The notes under the pieces were generated by a model. It ran no database searches. It saw only the letters and a list, made by a program, of their open reading frames with translations, and was not told the origin of the DNA. The position numbers were made by a program, and so were the translations under genes. DNA of 64,000 nt from Pseudorasbora parva (Eukaryota; Chordata; Actinopteri; Cypriniformes; Gobionidae), in assembly GCF_024679245.1 (NCBI RefSeq), contig NC_090180.1:11554507-11618506 (forward strand), read 5' to 3'. Of the stretch, positions 1 to 14,059 are shown piece after piece. The first letter of the stretch is position 1; each line of letters starts with the position of its first letter.

Positions 1-744
1 CACACTCAAGAACATTATCAGGAGGTCTGACACAAACTTTGTAAAAAGCATGAGAGAACTTCTAAATTCTTGGAAAAAAATTGTATTCATCTATTCACTC
101 AAATTGTTATGCTGATGGACTCAGTATGAGGTGGTGTTCTGTTAAACCCAAGCAATGAGGTGTTGAGGTTGAGATACAAACACTTAACATTACTGTCGGT
201 TTAGAATAAGGCATGATAGAGTGCCACATATATCAGTTTTGTTTTAGTGCGTATGTCAGTGTGTGACTAGAAACATGAAATGAATCTGTGAGGGTGTGGG
301 TCAGAGGCTTTGAACGGTTCTCCTCTAGAGGTTTGGGACGTGTCCCAGAATGAAGCTCTTATTCCTCCCATCAGAATCAAACTGATTCACTGACTGATAC
401 TCCTCCCAACAGCAGAAACACACCCAGAGACCCCTTTTTTTTTCTTTCAAAACCTCTTAATATCTTGTCCAAGGCTTTTTCTGCATATGAATGATACAGT
501 ACCTTAAAACTTTGATTGTTGAACAGAGGTGTGCTATGTTTCTATGTTTTTTTTCACCTGCGTGGCAGGCTATAAACAGGAAAACATATTTTAGATTTAC
601 ATTGAAGGAGGTACCTAAGCCAGAATTCCATAAAGATGTGGGTGGGTTCTTTTGACTATCACCCAGCAAACCCTAGCAATCACCCACAATCCTTAGCACA
701 TAGCAAGGCCCTATATTACCTTAAACAACATAACAAATACGGAA

Positions 745-1060
745 CACCATCAGATTCAGCAGCCACAGCAACTTCCAGAGGATAAGTGGCTTGAAGAATG
801 GATGGATGGATGGATGGATGGAACCTTGAACAATAACCTAACAAACACAGAACACCTTAAGCTTCAGCAGCCACGCCAACCTCCAGAGGATAAGTGTCTT
901 GAAGAATAGATGGATGGATAGCTAGAACAAGGATTGAACAAACCTAATACAAAAGTACAACCAAAAGCTTCAACAGCCACACCATTCTACAGAAGATAAG
1001 TGGTTTAGAGAATGGATGGATGGATGGATGGATGGAACAAGGATTGAACCTTGAACAACC
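745..1060. repeat. Three-copy minisatellite, ~100-bp unit
   Basis: Three imperfect units each contain CAGCAGCCAC-like sequence, CCAGAGGATAAGTG, a run of GGAT tetramers, and AACAAGGATTGAAC or AACCTTGAACAA. GGAT runs near 798-821 and 1013-1036 are embedded tetranucleotide microsatellites. Confidence 0.8.
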
Positions 1061-1125
1061 TAACAAACACAGAACATGTAAGTGGAACACCCTAGCCCTA
1101 CATTCTCAGGTAATTTTTTTTTTTT

Positions 1126-1282
1126 ACAAAAGCTGTCACTGGGGTGGTACCCTTTCAAGGGTTCTAATATGTTATCATTTAGATACTAATATGTCAACTT
1201 TTGGTATACCGTTATGTACCTTTGAAGCATTAATATGCACTCTTTAGGTAGAAAGGGCGACAGCTGTGACAGCTTTTGTACC
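1126..1282. repeat. Small inverted-repeat MITE
   Basis: The ends are ACAAAAGCTGTCAC on the left and GTGACAGCTTTTGT on the right, about 155 bp apart. There is no coding capacity. It looks like a non-autonomous DNA transposon. Confidence 0.6.
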
Positions 1283-1508
1283 TTTGTTTCAGAGAGTGTA
1301 TTTAACACCCTGAACACCCAAAAAACTAAATATAAATTCCTAGCAACCACTTAGCGATGCCTTGAAACCACCTGAAACCCCCAAGCAACTGCATAACAAT
1401 GTATTGAAAAATCACCTAGAACAATCTAGCAACACTCATTAGTAACTACTTAGCAACACCTTCACTATTATGAAAGCACCATTGACTTTTTCTACAAAAA
1501 AGTAAAAA

Positions 1509-2105
1509 ACAAATCTTTTCCTAATGTCGTTCCTCACCCGTAAGACCTCCGTTCATCTTCGGAGCACAGATTAAGATATTTTATATTTTAGTCCCAGAGC
1601 ATATGCAGTCTATGCACACTTTACTGTCCATGTCCAGAAAGGGAATAGAAGCCTTGAGCCTTATATATATTCGGGTCGCCAATGTCACGTGATTTCAGCA
1701 GTTCTGAAGCGCCAAACTGCTGAAATCATGTGACATTGGCGACCCGAATCATTGATCGATTCACTGATTCATTGACCGTTTGATTCTTTTTGGAGGGACA
1801 TGGAGGAGAAGACAATGCTGAATAAAATTGTAGTTTTTGATATTTTTGGAGCAAAATGTATTTTCCATGCTTCAAGAGATTCTAATCAACCAACTGATGT
1901 CACATATGGACTACTTTGATGATGTTTTTATTCCCTTTCTGGACATGGACAGTAAAGTGTGTATACACTTGGATACGCTCTGGGACTAAAATATAAAATA
2001 TCTTAATCTGTGTTCCAAAGATGAACGGAGGTCTTACGGTTGTGGAACAACATTAGGGTGAGTCATTAATGACATCAATTTCATTTTTGGGTGAACTAAC
2101 CCTTT
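1509..2105. repeat. Nested palindromic MITE
   Basis: Outer arms of about 130 bp (roughly 1519-1651 and 1929-2060) are reverse complements, sharing for example CTGTCCATGTCCAGAAAGGG and its complement. An inner, almost perfect hairpin lies at 1670-1748, with 34-bp arms differing at one base (CACGTG against CATGTG). The right end runs into GGGTGAACTAACCCTTTAA, typical of fish MITE termini. Confidence 0.8.
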
Positions 2106-3117
2106 AATTTGATGTCTATTCCCCATAGAGCCCGCTGCAAACTTTAAATGAAGGGCTCGGAGTAAGTGGCCAAGTACATATGGACAGAATGGCATTCAAG
2201 CACTCCAACAACAGCATCAGGAAAGTGGATCCAGATTGTAGATTTGCACAATTATCTCCTAATGCCAGAGTTGCTGGCATTAGAAAAGGGCAAGAGGACA
2301 AGGAACATTTATAGAAGAACAGAGCATGGCATCTGTCATCTGATTCCTCTCAGAGGAATTTGCCCAAGTTGAATAAGACACCTCAGCAAGGTGCCATCAC
2401 CCCTCAATGGGCCCAGAATGATGTTTAAACTGTGCTGTGACCACCAGACCACAATATTAAAGTAGTGCCATCATTATACAGCATGATAAGTGGATTAATA
2501 ATCTTCTCATAATATAGTCAATTATATTTTTTAATATCAAAATGGTCTGAATATCAGTTGACTAAACAGCTCTCATTCTAATATAATCCATTTTAGTGGT
2601 ACTATGCTTAATCTTTTTATGTGATACATTGACTTTATTATGGGATGTCATTCTAAAGGTTATTAGAATGTCATTGTCCAACTCCTAAAAATAAAGGTTC
2701 TTTATTGGCATCCATATGATTCCTTTAAGAGCCTTTAACATCCATGGAATATTTGTATTATACAAAAGGTTATTTATAGTGAATAATAAAAAAATAAAAA
2801 AAAGATAATTAAAATAATCTTCACACTAAAAAATGCTTTTAATTTTAGAAGTTTTCCCTGAGGTTCTCTGGGGGAACCCAAAATGATTCTTCTGTGCATG
2901 GAAAAGGGTGCAAAAACATCCTTTTAGAACCTTTATTGTTAATAATGTAAATGTAAAATTAGGTGATCAGTCATATTTCATCCTAAACTTATGCAGTGAT
3001 TGGATGTATGTGATTACACACCAGTAGAAAGTACTAATTATTACTGTATGCATGCATTTAAATGCTAAAAAACAGTGAGAGTATGGCATGCAATCATTTG
3101 TTCTGTATTGTATTTAT

Positions 3118-3372
3118 CGGGTAACACTTTACAACATTTGTCATCTGTAGCTACATTAGTTAACATGAACTAACGATGGAATATATTTTTTAAAGTGTTT
3201 ATTAATTGTAGATAATATTAACCGACCTTAAATAACATTGAAGAGTTTTATTTTTTAAAACTAACGTTAATAATGATTAATAAATACTGTAACATATGCA
3301 TTGTTCATTGTTAATGTTAATTAATCCATGAACTGAGGTTAACTAATGGGATTTTATTGTTAAGTGTTACCA
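3118..3372. repeat. MITE with GGTAACACTTTAC-type ends
   Basis: The left end GGGTAACACTTTAC is matched in reverse complement by TTAAGTGTTACC at the right. AT-rich, non-coding. Confidence 0.6.
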
Positions 3373-5153
3373 TTTATGGTACCAAACCAAGCTAAACAAA
3401 ACATAATCATACATTTTTGGCTTTCACAGTTGTGCTTAGCAGCAGCATATGGGTCACTTTATAGCATGTGAAGGAGAGTCCAGAGCACATCAGGCCCCCT
3501 CTCAGCTAAATCAATCCAAGTTAGTGCCAAAAACCCATGACATCATTTAGGGGTTTAGTGGAGGAGGGAGTGGTGAATAGCGCATCATAATTAAGGACAC
3601 ATTCTGTGCAGCTTTTATATGCTGGTGCTGTTTTGATTTTTACCATCTGTTACGTCAGCCCACACCCCTATACTGTTTTATGCCTATTCTTTTTGTTTTC
3701 GTCTACATGAGGAATGTTTAATGGCAAGTAATTAACTGTTATGGGACAGAACACAAATGTAATCAAACATGCAGCGTTTTGACGACAGCACAAACCCTGA
3801 AGTGATCCGAGTCCTCATTTAACCTGTGTGTGTATACATTGGACAGCACTGAGCAAATACATGCCAAAGCCCAAAAAAAAGCCAAGGGGACGTGGCAAAT
3901 AACTTGAGTTTTTGGAGCACAAGGGCAGTATTCACTCCAAGACTGAAGCCCTTTCTCTTTCAGTTTACAGCCTATACTCCTATTCTGCTAATAGTTTACC
4001 AGCTAAACCACACAAATCTGATGTCACTATGTCAGCTTTTATGTGTGTGTTGTACTTTTGCTTTGATCATACGAGTATAGTACCATTTATCTGTCCAGCT
4101 GTATTAGGTGTAGCCTACTTAATATATCTGCAACTGGGGACATTATAATTTCTATAATGTGCTAATATCACTGTAACTAGGGAGATTATAATGTCTATAA
4201 TGAGCAATTTATTAAATTCAACTTTTCTTACAAACTTAAGTTCATAAATAGGCTACTTTAACTCATGCAGAATTTAATTTTTTCTCTCTCTCTCTTTCCC
4301 CCTTTTATTCACCATTCGCATGACTGTAAGTCAGAAAACAAATAGGGGGTAAATATTCGATTGAAAAGACTGAACAATAAAGAGAAGTGAATGTTGGAAT
4401 GAGTTTCCACTCTGGTCCAATACTTCCTGCTCACTGCTGGCCAGATGAAATAAGAGCAAAACAATCCCCATTATGCAGAAACAGCTGTGCTCCCCATCAG
4501 GGGAAGGAAACCCATTCTCTGCAGTAATATGCGCTCAGAATGTGTGACATTCCAGTCAAATCAAATGTGTGGCAGTATATCATTGATTCTGAGAGCGCTG
4601 CAAAAGAGCTTTGCAACGCATATTTGAATCTGTGAATCTTTTGGGAAAAAGGAATGGTGATAATACTTTACAGCCTCCTTGTTGCATACATTAAGTTATG
4701 GTGCCACTTTATATTAGGTGTCTGCTGATATTCAACATTATGTAAATGCACAGCAGCGTAAACTAAGTGACATGAATTATTAAACTGAGCTATTTACAAT
4801 GAGCTGCGGGATAACTGGTGATATAGGTGGGGTTAAAGGTGTGGTAGGCGGTTTGGGTGGGTGTGCACTGTGCACTGCATGAAACTGATGACATTTCCTG
4901 CACTACAGTAGGCTAGGTCAAATGCATCATGTCTGATGTGGAGGTTAGTCTTGGATTTCAATTGCCTACAATAGGCTAACTAATATAACGATAAAAGGAA
5001 TTGACTTTAAAACACAATCCAACATAATACATAAATAGGCTACACGAGAGAAAGCCCCATTAATGATCATTAATCTCAACTTTAAACATAAGAAAGCTTC
5101 AACCGTTATGTAGGCTATATAGACTTTCGAGTACAAAATAGAAATTCGTTTAC

Positions 5154-5208
5154 CTCGTATGTAGCTTATTTTACTCTCGTCCAACAGGCTGGATGAGGAT
5201 GCTCCCAT
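5154..5208 (-). CDS. niban1: niban1 coding exon 1 (gene partial, continues below base 1)
   Basis: The first coding exon of a Niban-family gene (NIBAN1/FAM129A). Seen: an ATG at 5208 opens MGASSSSLLDESKISYIRG, and the 55-nt exon ends inside a Gly codon at a GTAAAC donor. Human NIBAN1 also begins MG, then Ser-rich, then LDE..YIRG, with a Gly-2 myristoylation-type start; family members carry a PH-like domain further on. NIBAN1 is a stress-responsive cytoplasmic and membrane-associated phosphoprotein. I chose this ATG over the upstream in-frame Met at 5337 because only it gives the conserved N-terminus. No later exon is recognisable in bases 1-5153; the family's first intron is long, so the rest should lie outside. 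RNF2 is also its neighbour in human, which supports the call. Confidence 0.8.
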
Positions 5209-6569
<1,361 letters not shown>

Positions 6570-6570
<1 letters not shown>

Positions 6571-6644
6571 GGGGCCACTGTATCCGCCATATTGAGCTCA
6601 GTAGATCGCGCTGGCAGGAGAGAGAGTGTTTACAACATTGAAAT
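6570..6644 (+). other. rnf2: rnf2 non-coding exon 1 (5'UTR), approximate start
   Basis: The sequence ends with ATTGAAAT followed by GTAAGTATA, a strong splice donor at 6645. The next acceptor, TTTTTTCACAG ending at 7440, lies 24 bp before the rnf2 ATG. The exact transcription start is not visible. Confidence 0.6.
6584..6593 (+). promoter_or_regulatory. YY1-like motif at rnf2 5' end
   Basis: CCGCCATATT matches the known YY1 consensus (GCCGCCATNTT family). About 25 bp upstream, CACATTTCCCAGAAATC resembles a ZNF143-type element. The motifs sit at the presumed start of rnf2 exon 1, just before the exon with a GTAAGT donor at 6645. Confidence 0.55.
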
Positions 6645-7464
6645 GTAAGTATATAAACAGCTGCGTTTGTACAAAAATATATTTTTGCTAGTTGTCGAGA
6701 TTGGCGTTTTCTTTATCGCAAAAGGTTGTATGTCACAATATCGTCGACACTGAGTTCAAAGTTGATTTAATGGAGCCTGTAAATACAGCATCTGGATTAG
6801 CAGAGAGAGTTAGCCGTTAGCTATACGTTTTCATGACAGCGCAGGAGATAAAACATTTCCTCCTTATTTTTTTCTCTCTTCCGTTTATTTAGTTTTGTGT
6901 TTGTTCTGTACGTTGCTGGAGAGCAGACACAGTCATTCAAAGGACACTTTGTACGTACAGGAAAATGCTTTGTCTATTCATTGACACAAAGACTTATAAG
7001 TGCCTTCAGAAGCTAATTTTAGCCTGCTAGCTCTGTGACAGCAGGGTTAGACAAATTAGTGGTTTATTATAGTGTGATGATCTAAAACAAAACGTGCAGA
7101 GTTGATGATTAAAGTAAACATGCGTAGTGTTTAATGGACGTAATCACGCGCCAACTTTCGGCTTAAACCAACGTCATCAGACCATAACATCCCTCAGATG
7201 TCAGTTGTCAGAGATGGTCATGATGAAAATTAATTTTGCTGTCCTTGACCTAAACAAGGATATTTGAAAATTGTAAGATCATTGTCTTCAAGAGGTTTTC
7301 AATAAGTCCTAAATATTTATTCATGTATGGATTTTGACATATAACATGCTATGGTTTTGTTTTGATTCTGCATATCATCACATCATGTTGTTCCTTATAG
7401 TAGGTTTTTAGTAAAGATCTCTTTGGCGTTTTTTTCACAGAGGTGAAGGAGACAGTGTATAAAT

Positions 7465-10400
7465 ATGACACAGACGGTTCAGACGAATGGGGTTCAACCC
7501 CTCAGCAAGACATGGGAGCTTAGTCTCTATGAATTACAGAGAACTCCACAGGTAAGAGAATTCATATGCCAATTATTGTACATTTAGGTTTCTCAAGTGT
7601 GATTCTGACCGTATGCTAGCTGGTGAAACCCTGCCGACAAACGGCAGCCGATGTTGTTCACAGGAGCATGTTGACCAAGCTAGTGTTGTCAGAAGTACTG
7701 ACCACGATACCAAATCGGTACTGAAATTTTAAAGATGTGACGCTTTGTGTGCTGTTAAGCGGAATCGTAAACACCTCTGACTGGCTATAGTGCTCCCATG
7801 CTCATCAAATATGTCTGTGATTGGCAGACATATTTGTCAGTAATCCGTCTGGGATTAGGGTATAAACTCTAGTAATCTCCGATCAAATTTTAGCCGGTCC
7901 AATCAGCTAGCAGAGCGAGTGGCTGAGAACGATAACGTTGATGTTGTGCGCTAGAGTCTGTGGTTTGAGGTGACATATGTCACAACCAAACATTAGTGAT
8001 TGATTTTAGCAGATCCAGAGTGGCTCTGGGCAGATCCAATAGTTTTAATTTTCAACAGAGTACCCACTTTCAAGGAAGTTAACGCTTGTCAATGGAAAGT
8101 GGCCAGACTCAAATGAAACAAATGAAAATCTACAAATAAACAAATTAAACAAATGAAATCTACAGGTAGGACTGTTCTGATTCTGGCAGGACCAGGCCAA
8201 CAACGTTCAGCATTTCACAAACATGTTGTAAATAAACATCAATGGCGCTTTTCACAGAGAGCTTACTGAGATGCACATGCGAGTGTTTGAATGCATGCGT
8301 CTATCTGTTGGTTGACATCAGCTTGTGCTTTTAAACAATCCCGCTTTCAAAACACTTCCATGTGCTTTCAAACGCTGCCATGCATTGATCATTTTAGCCA
8401 ATCACAGGCACATCTGATGAATATATGTGAGCACAATGGCTAATCAGAGGTATTTACTATTACAGCTCCACAGCACTCAAAGTGTCACATTTTTTAAATT
8501 TCAGTACCGATTTGGTATCGTGGACAGTACTTTTGACAACACTGCACTGTACTTACAATGGAAACTGCTCAGGAGACTTGCACAAGCTAGAACGAAATTG
8601 TTGAAGGAAGTCATTATTTTGGTGTGTTTTTGTGTTTTAATTAAATTGCGGTCTATGGAGGGGTCAGAGAGCTCTTGGATTTCATCAATAATATCTTAAT
8701 TTGTGCTCAGAAAATGAACGAAAGTCTGGAACGTCATCCTTTCTGGGTGAACTCTCCCTTTAATGCAGTTTTTGTGCTGTTGGGCCCCTCTAGGAGGCCA
8801 TCACGGATGGTCTGGAGATTGCCGTGTCCCCGCGCAGCTTACACAGCGAGCTCATGTGTCCCATCTGTCTGGACATGCTGAAGAACACCATGACCACCAA
8901 GGAGTGCCTGCACCGCTTCTGTGCCGACTGCATCATTACTGCACTTAGATCGGGGTGGGTTTGTGTTATCCATAGGACTTATGTACGCAGATTTATATTA
9001 TACTAAATTGAATATTGCAATGTTAATGCATATCATAGTAAAAAAAATAACAAGTGCCCTCATAATCTTTAATCAAAACTTTATTATAGAAAATTGCAGT
9101 ATTTCTTATAAATGATTTCCTCTGCACATCATTATATTTGTTTTAATGCATGTGCCCTCGTAGTCATGAATCAAAATAAACCACCCAATCAATTCCTGAT
9201 GGGCACAATCATGTCTCTCCATATATTTTGTCTTGTTTGAGAAGACTTTTCACTTGCAAATATGTCACAATTTGGAAGAATATCGCAGCTTCTGTTTCAG
9301 GGCAGGCCAACGATCCTTTGCCTCTAGCAACCTGTCACTCAAATGAGAATTTTGCGATTAGCAAATGATCCAATCAAAATAAAATTTCACCCTACATTTT
9401 ATTTTTCTCATTCGAGAATATGGATTATGAGATATGGTTTCATGCTTATTTTAAACTGTATATTTGCATTGTCACTTTTTCATTTTCATGTCTTCTCTGG
9501 ATCACAGGAATAAGGAGTGTCCAACATGCAGGAAGAAGCTGGTGTCTAAGCGCTCCCTCCGTCCAGACCCCAACTTTGACGCCCTGATAAGTAAGATCTA
9601 CCCCAGCAGAGACGAGTACGAAGCCCACCAGGAGAGAGTGTTGGCCCGCATCAGCAAGCACAACAACCAGCAGGCGCTCAGCCACAGTATTGAAGAGGGC
9701 CTAAAAATCCAGGCCTTGAACAGGTTAGATGGCTGATATACATCCATGTGGAATTTTTGCTATTTCTAGTGTTACCATATACCTTATTCACTGCCTTCAC
9801 ATGCTGAAATCAGTTAAAGCTTGAATGGATTTTAAATATTATGTCTTGCAATTAACAGACTTTATAACATGATAACTATATTAGAGTCCAGACCAGCAGA
9901 CAATAACGTTTACTTTTTATTCAAAGTTCTGTCCCCTGCCTTTTTTAAGTCCCTGTGACCCTGAAGTTGCAACTGACTTAACTTCAGTATTGTGACAGTG
10001 TTTTACAGTGGAACCTCCACTCCATCCCTCGTTCACAGAATGACTGTTGGAGGGTAGTGGTAAAGGATATTCAATAGGGCTGGGACAATAATTTGAGCGT
10101 TTCTGAATTTTCCGAATGCATCGCGACTCTCTCGAATCGACTCTGAGCTTAGTTTTTGACAGCAGATGGCACTGCATGCATGATACAGTGCATAAAACAG
10201 CCATACTCTGCTTGCATCCATTTCCTTGCACACATCACTTGAACCTTCTATAAAATAATCATTCATTAATGAAGCCAATTACAGTATTTGCAGTGGGCTG
10301 TTTACATTAAAGGGTACATAACACACAGTTTCTCCCAGTCTCATGTTAATCTTGAGTACTTATAGAGTAGTATTGCATCCTTCATATCTTCAGTCTATCT

Positions 10401-13400
10401 TTAGTTTTTTTATATTTATAAAAGAAAGAGACACTACAGATTATTTCCAAAAACATCCGAGCTTGTGCAGGCATGTAGTGGTTGGAGCTAAACAGTCACA
10501 AACAAACACACACACACAAAATACATCATGGCATTATCCCTGGATCATTTTTGATTCACATTATGTTTGTGTTATATGCACTTGTGTGCCGATTGCCAAC
10601 AAAACAGACATTTGATGCAGTTTCACTCACCGCCAGTTATTTCTACTCATGACCATGAACAAACAAACACACTTCCAGAACTCCTTTGCTGCTCCGGACA
10701 AACAAGCCGTTTCATTAACAAAAAAAAGCTGAACGCTGAACAAGTTTATCTTTTCTTCACAACCACAATAAAAGCACTTATTTAGTGACATTGTTGATTT
10801 TGTGGTCTAAAAAAAAAAAAAGACAGCACTGCCGATGTTCTGTAACCCGAACAAAGCTTGTTGATGAGCATGCTCTTGCTCTGTTTCTGGTCAATGTATG
10901 CATAAGCTCATCTGGGAGAAGTAACCATACAAGGAATTATGCCCTTTATGATGCCATACTCGAAAAATACTTTCTGAAATCGCGTTAGAACCCCTTTTAA
11001 TCTCGTGTTATAAAAGCATTCAGCGGTGCAAGTACATTCTCAGACTTGCCCGAAAGCTCTTTAGCGCTCTTCTTCCCGAGCGTTTGAGCGTGCGATTTAG
11101 AAACTAGCCTAGCGCACCATCTGCTGATAAAAACTAAGCTCAGAATCGATTCGAGAGAGAATCGCGATGCATTCAGAAAATCTCAGAATCAATCCACGAA
11201 TTGCAATGCATTGATTTATTGCCCCAGCCCCAGTTTTATTCAAACTGATGTCATCAGAGAAGGAACGGCATTCCAAAACATTTTTTCTGCGTGTTAACTT
11301 GCATAGATTAATTGTTCACCACAAGACTAGTAATGTGCTCTAGCAAAGTAAATGGGGTATTCATTCTCAATATAATTTCTATGTGCCATTATTGTTATAG
11401 TTGTGATGTAGGGTGCTATTCTTTTAGTTAATTATAAATGATAACGCATGACTTGGCTTTAAGACAGCTGCAGAATGTAAAACAATTTTTTCCGTTTGTT
11501 ACTGTGTTCCCACTTCCACCACCGGGACACTATAGACTCCAGCGAGGGAAGAAGCACCAGATCGAAAATGGCAGCGGGGCAGAGGACAATGGGGACAGCT
11601 CACACTGCAGCAACGCATCAGTGCACAGTAACCAAGAGGCCGGGCCCAGCATCAAACGAACCAAAACTTCTGACGACTCAGGACTGGACATGGACAATGC
11701 CACAGAGAACGGAGGAGGTGACCTGGCACTGGACGGGGCCAGCGAGATTGAGCTGGTGTTCCGCCCTCACCCGACGCTGATGGAGAAAGAAGACGCAGCG
11801 CAGACAAGGTGGGCCATCTCTGTTAATGTATTTGCTAACATATATGCAAGTAATTAGCTTTGCTTAACCAATTTATTGTTGTTTTAGCTGTCTTTTAGGT
11901 AAGTTTCTGGTTTATATTTTATTTAGCCTGAGTTTGAATATGGAATTTGTTACCAGGTATATTAAGACATCGGGGAACGCAACAGTGGACCACCTCTCCA
12001 AATACTTGGCTGTCAGATTGGCTTTGGAGGAAATGCGCAAGAACGGAGAAGGAAGCCCCATCAACGTAGAGGCAGCCAGTGAAAAACAGTACACCATCTA
12101 CATCCCTACAGCAAACAACCAGTTCACAGTGAGTTTGGTGCTGCTTCTCCTACTAAAGACATCTAGGACGGCACAATATGGCCAAGCATTTATATTAAAT
12201 ATCATAATAGGGTAAACATTTAACATCTGATTTTACACTAATTTAAATTTTAATGCAGTTAATTAATAGTTTTCATGTGAATGGCACAGAGACCTGGAGG
12301 ATTTTATAATGGTTTTCTACAGGAAAACGCACAACGCGACTCTTTAATGCTTTTAAGCCACATTATGCATAACATTTAATTTAGTGTTACATTCATATTT
12401 ATGGATGATTTGCTTGTCTGTGTAGTTTGCATCAATTGGGTGAATACTGAATTTTGGTCTTCTCATACGAGTGTGACATCACTTGAAAACCATTACTTGA
12501 AAACCAAAACAGGGATGGAAATTAGCACCCGCCACCAGCCAAATGCGGGTGATTTTGAGTTGTGCCGGGTAAACTCGCTTCACCTACCGGCCACCGTGGC
12601 GGGTAAATAAAAATAGCAAACTGTTTCCCCTCTTTATAAACTGTATTCAGTGCATGCGAGTGCGGCCGTATGTCCGAATATGACCAGTCGTTTTCGCCAT
12701 CATTACCCGGATGTAGTGCCAGAAGACGCAAATAAGAACTTGAGAGAAGATCCGTCACTGTCATCCGGAAGCGCGCACCCGTCTCACAGCGCGCAAATAT
12801 TGAGTTCTCTTTCAAGTCTTGTGCTTAAACAGACAAACTCACACAAAAAGTATGCCAACATGTTCACAAAAAGTTGGCATACACAAAAAGTATGCCAACA
12901 TGTTCATCTTGATGAGTATTCTAGCAGACATAGTCTGAATATGCCTTAAGTGAACTTTCGTGAAAGATGACGCATATCCTTCTATTAGGTCTTAAAGGGG
13001 AAGTAGCCTTTAGTGCTATGTTTAATGTCAAACAAAAGGACATCACTCACTGCTCTTGATTGAATAGCTTTTGTAAGTTTAGTAAGGATTAATCTTTCAT
13101 TTAAACAGTTAAATATGCAGTTATTTTACATTTGATTACTTTATTCAATTTCTGTACCTTTCTGCAGGCCAGTAGACCTGTACATTATTATTTAATGTAC
13201 ACATGAGTGAGGTCGAGTTAAACATTTTAGTTTGAATTTTATTTTATACTGTGGGTTGTTGCAATGTGCTAAATAAATATTTGCATAATTTGTAATTGAT
13301 TTATTATTTTGAAACTTTAATATTAATTAATGCAATTGCAATGCCTTGATTTTTAGTAAAGTTACACAGTCACAGCATTAGCCATAAATGCAATGGATAA

Positions 13401-14059
13401 TTGGCATAATTTCTTTTAGTGCTTCGGTTTCAGCCAATAATTTTTATTTTCGTGCATCTCTACCGACAATGTTCTGCTCGGTGTGTCGTCAACACGCTTC
13501 AGGAGATGCCAAAACTAGGAGTTTCATTGTTGGTACTAAAAACCTAAAACTGGAAGCCATAAAAGACCACGAATCATCCAAATGCCACATCCAGGTAAAA
13601 AAAAAAAAAAAATGGCACACAGAGCCCTACTCATTTAATGAAATGTATATCAGTTCATGGTTTGTGTGTGTATAAGAGTGAAAGAAAAAATGTAAGTATT
13701 TCATTGAGATTTGAGATTAAATTAACAGCTTAAGTAGTGTTGAGCTTGTAGTATTAATTTTCACGTGCAGTTACACATTGTCGGTTATAAACAAGAAAGT
13801 GGCTGGTTAAAACATTGAGTGGCTGGTAGATTTTGAAATCCACCAGCCACAGTGGCCGGTGGACAAAAAAGTTAATTTCCATCCCTGCCATTGGACTCCT
13901 GTTTTATGTGTCATACGTGCATTTCTTCAGCATGACAGTTTACTTTCCCCCTCCCAGGTCCTGAACGGCTCCTTCTCTCTGGAGCTGGTAAGTGAGAAGT
14001 ACTGGAAAGTCAACAAACCCATGGAGTTGTACTTCGCTCCAACGAAGGAGCACAAATGA
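7465..14059 (+). CDS. rnf2: RING2/RING1B, Polycomb E3 ubiquitin ligase (complete, 6 coding exons)
   Basis: Rnf2 is the catalytic E3 subunit of Polycomb repressive complex 1. It monoubiquitinates histone H2A in the nucleus. Coding exons: 7465-7551, 8794-8954, 9508-9723, 11536-11808, 11957-12128, 13958-14059. All junctions are GT-AG and join in frame to 336 aa, the human RNF2 length. The C3HC4 RING is intact, with C51, C54, C67, H69, C72, C75, C87 and C90. The C-terminal RAWUL domain (about 225-332) begins near [11 protein letters not shown] and ends APTKEHK. The acidic Ser-rich linker differs most from human ([14 protein letters not shown]). The ATG at 7465 gives the conserved MTQTVQTNG start. 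Introns carry hAT-like elements (7682-8544, 10075-11232, 12510-13886). RNF2 is preferred over its paralogue RING1 from near-identity along the whole length. Confidence 0.97.
7682..8544. mobile_element. Non-autonomous hAT-like element in rnf2 intron 2
   Basis: Terminal inverted repeats of about 60 bp: AGTGTTGTCAGAAGTACTG and TACCAAATCGGTACTGAAA at the left, the reverse complement near 8486-8544 at the right. No transposase. Part of the interior (about 7860-8110) recurs at 19490-19740. Confidence 0.75.
10075..11232. mobile_element. Non-autonomous inverted-repeat transposon in rnf2 intron 4
   Basis: The left end GGGCTGGGACAATAA pairs with TTATTGCCCCAGCCC at the right. Sub-terminal sequences with GAATGCATCGCGA and TCGAATCGA pair with TCGCGATGCATTC. 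About 1.16 kb with no transposase domain. The CAGGGCTGGG-like end suggests hAT, but I see no clear target duplication. Confidence 0.65.
12510..13886. mobile_element. hAT-like element with zinc-finger remnant in last rnf2 intron
   Basis: Ends CAGGGATGGAAATTAGC and, inverted, TTAATTTCCATCCCTG. The sub-terminal CCACCAGCC / CCGGCCACNGTGG sequences also pair. The interior includes a plus-strand zinc-finger segment (13469-13594). I see no 8-bp target duplication. The right end is only 71 bp before the final rnf2 coding exon. Confidence 0.75.
13469..13594 (+). pseudogene. TTF/BED-type zinc-finger fragment of a hAT-like transposase
   Basis: In-frame sequence starting MFCSVC and ending HESSKCHIQ, followed by GTAAAA. 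The CxxC...H.....CH spacing and the phrase '[12 protein letters not shown]' are typical of the N-terminal TTF-type finger in hAT-derived proteins such as the ZNF862/KIAA1586-like family. No downstream RNase-H-like catalytic domain is seen in the element, so this is a remnant. Confidence 0.6.

Larger units (their letters stand above)
1..5153 (-). other. niban1 intron 1 (part), repeat-rich, no exon seen
   Basis: No conserved protein-coding segment is recognisable on either strand. The short ORFs have no family resemblance. The stretch holds a three-copy minisatellite (745-1060), inverted-repeat MITEs (1126-1282, 1509-2105, 3118-3372) and otherwise AT-rich unique sequence. It is inferred to be the first intron of the minus-strand niban1 gene. 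Confidence 0.55.

Noticed and set aside
745..1060. Possible CRISPR-like repeat array
   Set aside because: The repeats are imperfect, there are only three units, spacers are not unique, and the genome is vertebrate. It is a minisatellite.
11496..11780. 94-aa plus-strand ORF
   Set aside because: Shadow frame of rnf2 coding exon 11536-11808.
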